NCBI GenBank assembly: GCA_946479895.1
Contig: CAMLHT010000158.1
Coordinates: 1-8,889, forward strand
Reading direction: 5' to 3'
Source: an uncultured Gemmatimonadota bacterium
GTDB taxonomy: Bacteria > Gemmatimonadota > Gemmatimonadetes > Gemmatimonadales > Gemmatimonadaceae
Length of the DNA stretch: 8,889 nt
Below are positions 6,822-8,889 of this stretch, piece after piece (positions within the stretch are counted from its first letter, which is position 1; each line of letters opens with the position of its first letter). Made by a program: the position numbers and the translations under genes. The notes beneath the pieces are model-generated. The model was not told the DNA's origin, ran no database searches, and worked only from the letters and a program-made list of their open reading frames with translations.

Positions 6822-6864
6822 GATCCTTCCCGGGCGGGGCGGCCATGACCGCCCGGGACGGATC
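6822..6864 (+). terminator. GC-rich hairpin after the capsid gene, terminator-like with weak T tract
   Basis: TCCCGGGCGG (6828-6837) pairs perfectly with CCGCCCGGGA (6849-6858) around an 11-base loop. After one mismatch the stem is extended by GATCC (6822-6826) with GGATC (6860-6864). About 15 pairs in total make this the strongest stem I found outside the terminase-head gap. It begins 15 bases after the capsid stop. Downstream is only GTCCGGTCGTTTCTCC, a poor U tract, so it may terminate partially, or may protect the 3' end of abundant capsid mRNA. The loop contains ATG 6845, which argues against that codon as the start of the next gene. Confidence 0.5.
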
Positions 6865-6925
6865 GTCCGGTCGTTTCTCCCACGGGCTCGCGCTCTTCGG
6901 CGCGGCCCATTCTCACGAGTCCCCG

Positions 6926-7162
6926 ATGTCGCAACGCACCATCCAGATCACCCTCACCGGGTTCGGTGTCGTGGGCGAGGACCGGCAGGTCCTCGAGCCC
7001 AGCGGCAACCCACACACGGTGAGCGAGTTCTTCGGCCGGCAGCTCATCGCGTCCGGCCGCGCGGTCCTCCACGTCGAGGCGGAGGCGCCGGAGAAGAAGG
7101 CGCCCGCTACGCCAGGCGTGCAGCGTCGCGATCCGAAGGCCACCCACCGCGACCCGCGGTAG
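6926..7162 (+). CDS. Small conserved-type phage protein of unknown function, after the capsid gene
   Basis: A 78-residue protein, MSQRTIQITLTGFGVVGED at the N-terminus, with a short beta-rich front (residues about 3-20), a helical middle (VSEFFGRQLIASGRAVLHV, about 32-50) and a polar, basic, probably disordered tail (about 52-78). The opening resembles small proteins often found between capsid and connector genes in GC-rich phages, of unassigned role. The frame is open back to ATG 6845, but that codon sits in the loop of a strong hairpin and the added residues are low in recognisable character, so ATG 6926 is preferred. Its own ribosome site is weak. It lies 11 bases before the next gene. It could be a head-completion or stabilising protein by position alone. 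Confidence 0.6.
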   Translation: MSQRTIQITLTGFGVVGEDRQVLEPSGNPHTVSEFFGRQLIASGRAVLHVEAEAPEKKAPATPGVQRRDPKATHRDPR

Positions 7163-7173
7163 CCACCCGACCG

Positions 7174-7479
7174 ATGCCGTTCTCCGCCGCCGTGCTCGAC
7201 GCGATGCTCAAGGCCACCGGGCTCCCGGTGGTCTTCACGGGCGTGCGCGGCACGGTGTACGGCAAGCTCCGGAATGAGGCGGCCACGGTCGTCGATCCCG
7301 GCACCGGCGCCTCGCTCAACCTGGCCGCGACGACGCTCCTCCTCCGTGACGGGGCGCAGCCGGCCGCGTGGACGGAGGGCGCCACGCTCACCGTCGGTGG
7401 CGTCCCCTACCGCCTCCGCGACCCTGGCGTCGTGCAGCCGGACGGCCTGCGGAAGGCCGTCATCGTGGAGCGCGTCTAG
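7174..7479 (+). CDS. Head-tail joining protein, lambda gpFII-like
   Basis: A 101-residue beta-rich protein that should sit below the portal and join head to tail. After an N-terminal helix (PFSAAVLDAMLKATG) the pattern fits the gpFII family: a strand with VRGTVYGKLRNE, then SLNLAATTLLLRDGA, then the turn-rich WTEGATLTVGGVPYRLRDP and the closing strand RKAVIVERV. The order of the GxTLTVGGxxYxVRDxxPDG-type segment matches lambda gpFII (117 residues), and the length is similar. The ATG at 7174 follows the previous stop by 11 bases; no strong Shine-Dalgarno is visible. The next gene begins 2 bases after its stop. The assignment rests on pattern and on position after the capsid gene; a different stopper-type connector is the main alternative. 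Confidence 0.65.
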   Translation: MPFSAAVLDAMLKATGLPVVFTGVRGTVYGKLRNEAATVVDPGTGASLNLAATTLLLRDGAQPAAWTEGATLTVGGVPYRLRDPGVVQPDGLRKAVIVERV

Positions 7480-7481
7480 CC

Positions 7482-8015
7482 GTGGAGCTCGAGGTGATCC
7501 GCATGGTCGCCGCGGCGCTCGCCGACGCGACGCACGGCGTCTCCGCCGCGATCGCGGGCGTGCCGCGCGACGTGGGCGATGCCCAGCCGCCGGCGGTCAC
7601 CGTGTATGACTCGACGCGCCACGGCTGGGTGACGCGCGAGGAGATCACCCTCCGCGGGCTCAATGCCTCGCTCCCCGCGCTGGCGGTGGGGCTCTATCGC
7701 CCCGCGCCCATCACGGAGATCCAGACCGTCTTCCGCGACGGGACGTTCGACGTGCTCGTGCAGTACCTCACCACGAACGACGACTCCGCCGCGGCGAGCG
7801 CCGCCGGCCTCTACACCATGCGCGCCGCCCTGCGGACGCTCGCGTGGTTCCACCACCCCGACCAGGCGGCGATGCGCACGCGGAACGGGGTCACCATCCG
7901 CTACTGCTCCGGCACCAGCCATGTGCCGCTCTATGCCGTGCGCGGCGACGTCCTCGTGACCGCCGCGCTGGGCCTCACCTACGCCGTGCGCGACACCGCG
8001 CCCACCCTCTCATGA
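7482..8015 (+). CDS. Probable tail completion/terminator-type protein (gpU position)
   Basis: A 177-residue protein with an N-terminal helix (ELEVIRMVAAALADATHG), then alternating strands including PPAVTVYDSTRHGWVTREEI and TFDVLVQYLTTNDDSAAAS, a helix (AAGLYTMRAALRTLAWF) and a final strand GDVLVTAALGLTYAV. The helix-strand-strand-helix-strand order, with a short N-terminal helix, resembles tail terminator proteins of the gpU type, but no signature residue fixes the family. GTG 7482 lies just after the upstream stop and keeps the first helix whole. ATG 7503 is a good alternative, because GAGGTGA at 7491-7497 would serve it, giving 170 residues. The stop overlaps the next start as ATGA. Position between gpFII-like and tail tube genes supports a tail-end or connector role. 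Confidence 0.5.
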   Translation: MELEVIRMVAAALADATHGVSAAIAGVPRDVGDAQPPAVTVYDSTRHGWVTREEITLRGLNASLPALAVGLYRPAPITEIQTVFRDGTFDVLVQYLTTNDDSAAASAAGLYTMRAALRTLAWFHHPDQAAMRTRNGVTIRYCSGTSHVPLYAVRGDVLVTAALGLTYAVRDTAPTLS

Positions 8016-8209
8016 CGACTCCTGCTCCGTGCTGGCTCACCGTCGACGGCATCGCCGTACCGGCGGGCATCGTGGCCGAGAGCGCCCAGGCCGTCGAGCA
8101 GTTCGTGCTCGAGGAGCAGGCGCGCGCGGCGGCGATCGACGACGTGACCGCTTCCGAGACTTCCAGCCGCAAGTCCATCCCTACCGACGCCGAGGGCGCT
8201 GAATCATGA
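8012..8209 (+). CDS. Small protein of unknown function, coupled to tail genes
   Basis: A 65-residue protein starting MTTPAPCWLTVDGIAVPAG, with a short hydrophobic/strand front half (residues about 7-20), a helix (ESAQAVEQFVLEEQARAAAIDDV, about 23-45) and a serine-rich acidic tail. The start overlaps the preceding stop and its own stop overlaps the tail tube start, both as ATGA. This tight coupling is the main evidence that it is translated. I do not recognise the family. It could be a small tail-assembly factor; the sequence gives no more. Confidence 0.55.
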   Translation: MTTPAPCWLTVDGIAVPAGIVAESAQAVEQFVLEEQARAAAIDDVTASETSSRKSIPTDAEGAES

Positions 8210-8889
8210 CCGAAACCACGAAGCTCGCCGTGCTGCTCGCGCTGCTCGGGAAGACCGAGGGCAGCTATGGCGCGGGCGGCGCGCTCGCCGCCGCGACCGA
8301 CGGCATCCTCCTGGCCGAGCTGGCCGACCTCGACGAGACGTTCATCTTCGACGGGAAGCGCGCTGCGCCGCCGGGCACCTTCGGCACGCAGAAGCGCGTC
8401 CCGCCCGCCGGGAGCTACCTCGAGTTCACGGCGAAGACCGAGGTGCGGGGCCGCGGCGCTGCGTACGGCGCGTCGGCGCTTCACCCCGAGCACGTGATGA
8501 TGCTGATCGCCGGGCACTCGGCCGCGATCACCACGACGACCGGCTCCGAGAAGATCGTCTACAGCCCCGCCGCGGGCGCCTCGGGCTTCGCGTCCGGTGT
8601 CTTCGAGGCGTACAGCCGCGGCTCGAAGTGGAACATGGTGGGCGCCTACGCCGACTGGACGTGGGGCGCCGACGGCCTCGTCGTGCCGACGAGCGAGTGG
8701 GCGATCAAGGCGCTCTTCTCCTCGGTTGCCGATGCGGCCTGCCCGACCGTGACCTACCCGGCCGCCTCGGTCGATCCGCCGGCGGCGACGAACGTCATCT
8801 TCACCGTGGGCGGCGTCGCGCTCTCGATCAAGAAGTGGCAGTTCAAGCTCAACCGCACGATCTCGCAGCGGCTCGCGCAGAACACGGCC
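8206..8889 (+). CDS. Tail tube protein (partial, runs off the window)
   Basis: The first 228 residues of a protein of the siphovirus tail tube type, which polymerises into the hollow tube through which DNA passes. The opening KLAVLLALLGKTEGSYG followed by an Ala/Gly-rich segment and TDGILLAELADLDE is the usual N-terminus of this family in GC-rich phages. The middle has strand-rich segments with LEFTAKTEVRGRGAAYG, a helix around HPEHVMMLIAG, and later GVFEAYSRGSKWNMVGAYADWTW. Near the end VIFTVGGVALSIKKWQFKLNRTI matches the strand-rich domain leading into the subunit interface. ATG 8206 overlaps the previous stop and has GAGGG nine bases upstream. No stop is reached at 8889, so the true length is unknown. 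A different major tail protein is possible but less likely. Confidence 0.75.
   Translation, partial: MTETTKLAVLLALLGKTEGSYGAGGALAAATDGILLAELADLDETFIFDGKRAAPPGTFGTQKRVPPAGSYLEFTAKTEVRGRGAAYGASALHPEHVMMLIAGHSAAITTTTGSEKIVYSPAAGASGFASGVFEAYSRGSKWNMVGAYADWTWGADGLVVPTSEWAIKALFSSVADAACPTVTYPAASVDPPAATNVIFTVGGVALSIKKWQFKLNRTISQRLAQNTA

Noticed and set aside
5458..6846. 462-residue minus-strand frame opposite the capsid
   Set aside because: Antisense to the capsid fold, repetitive R/D/L/V composition, no recognisable domain.
1..8889. tRNA, CRISPR, transposon, toxin-antitoxin or defence system
   Set aside because: No cloverleaf, regular spaced repeats, transposase motifs or accessory genes were seen; all supportable genes belong to the morphogenesis block.

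Overview
The window is a single-direction block of the packaging and head/tail morphogenesis genes of a tailed double-stranded DNA phage or prophage. The DNA is very GC-rich (about 70% by eye), so the host is a high-GC bacterium. The lambda-type terminase (GpA family) and lambda-type portal are commonest in phages of proteobacteria and related Gram-negatives. No host gene, integrase or attachment site is visible, so the sequence cannot say whether this is a free phage or a prophage, and the host cannot be named.

Layout, all on the + strand: (1) 1-161, a non-coding leader whose AT-rich blocks resemble the stretch just inside the left cos end of lambda; (2) 162-2616, small and large terminase subunits with overlapping reading frames; (3) 2617-2760, an intergenic gap with a sigma70-like promoter and, just downstream, a convincing intrinsic terminator; (4) 2761-4934, a TTG-started protein joining an Ig-like region to a gpW-like helical end, then the portal protein; (5) 4804-6807, one long frame fusing an S78-type prohead protease to an HK97-fold major capsid protein; (6) 6808-6925, a gap with a strong GC-rich hairpin; (7) 6926-8209, four small head-completion, connector and tail-completion genes, with ATGA overlaps at the last two junctions; (8) 8206-8889, the start of a tail tube protein that runs off the window.

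How the genes work together: the terminase subunits cut concatemeric DNA at cos and pump it through the portal. The capsid and its fused protease assemble and mature the prohead. The small connector proteins close the portal vertex and join it to a tail built on the tail tube protein (a siphovirus-like plan). The order follows lambda (Nu1-A-W-B-C-E-FII-U-V), but the separate protease/scaffold and decoration genes are replaced by the protease-capsid fusion.

The most interesting signal is inside that fusion. At 5479 there is an in-frame GTG preceded by AAGGAG with a 6-base spacer, exactly at the protease/capsid domain border. It would let the phage make free capsid subunits in excess of the protease fusion from one gene. 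The second is a possible transcription unit of about 80 nt lying between the terminase and head genes. No defence system, CRISPR array, tRNA or mobile element was found.
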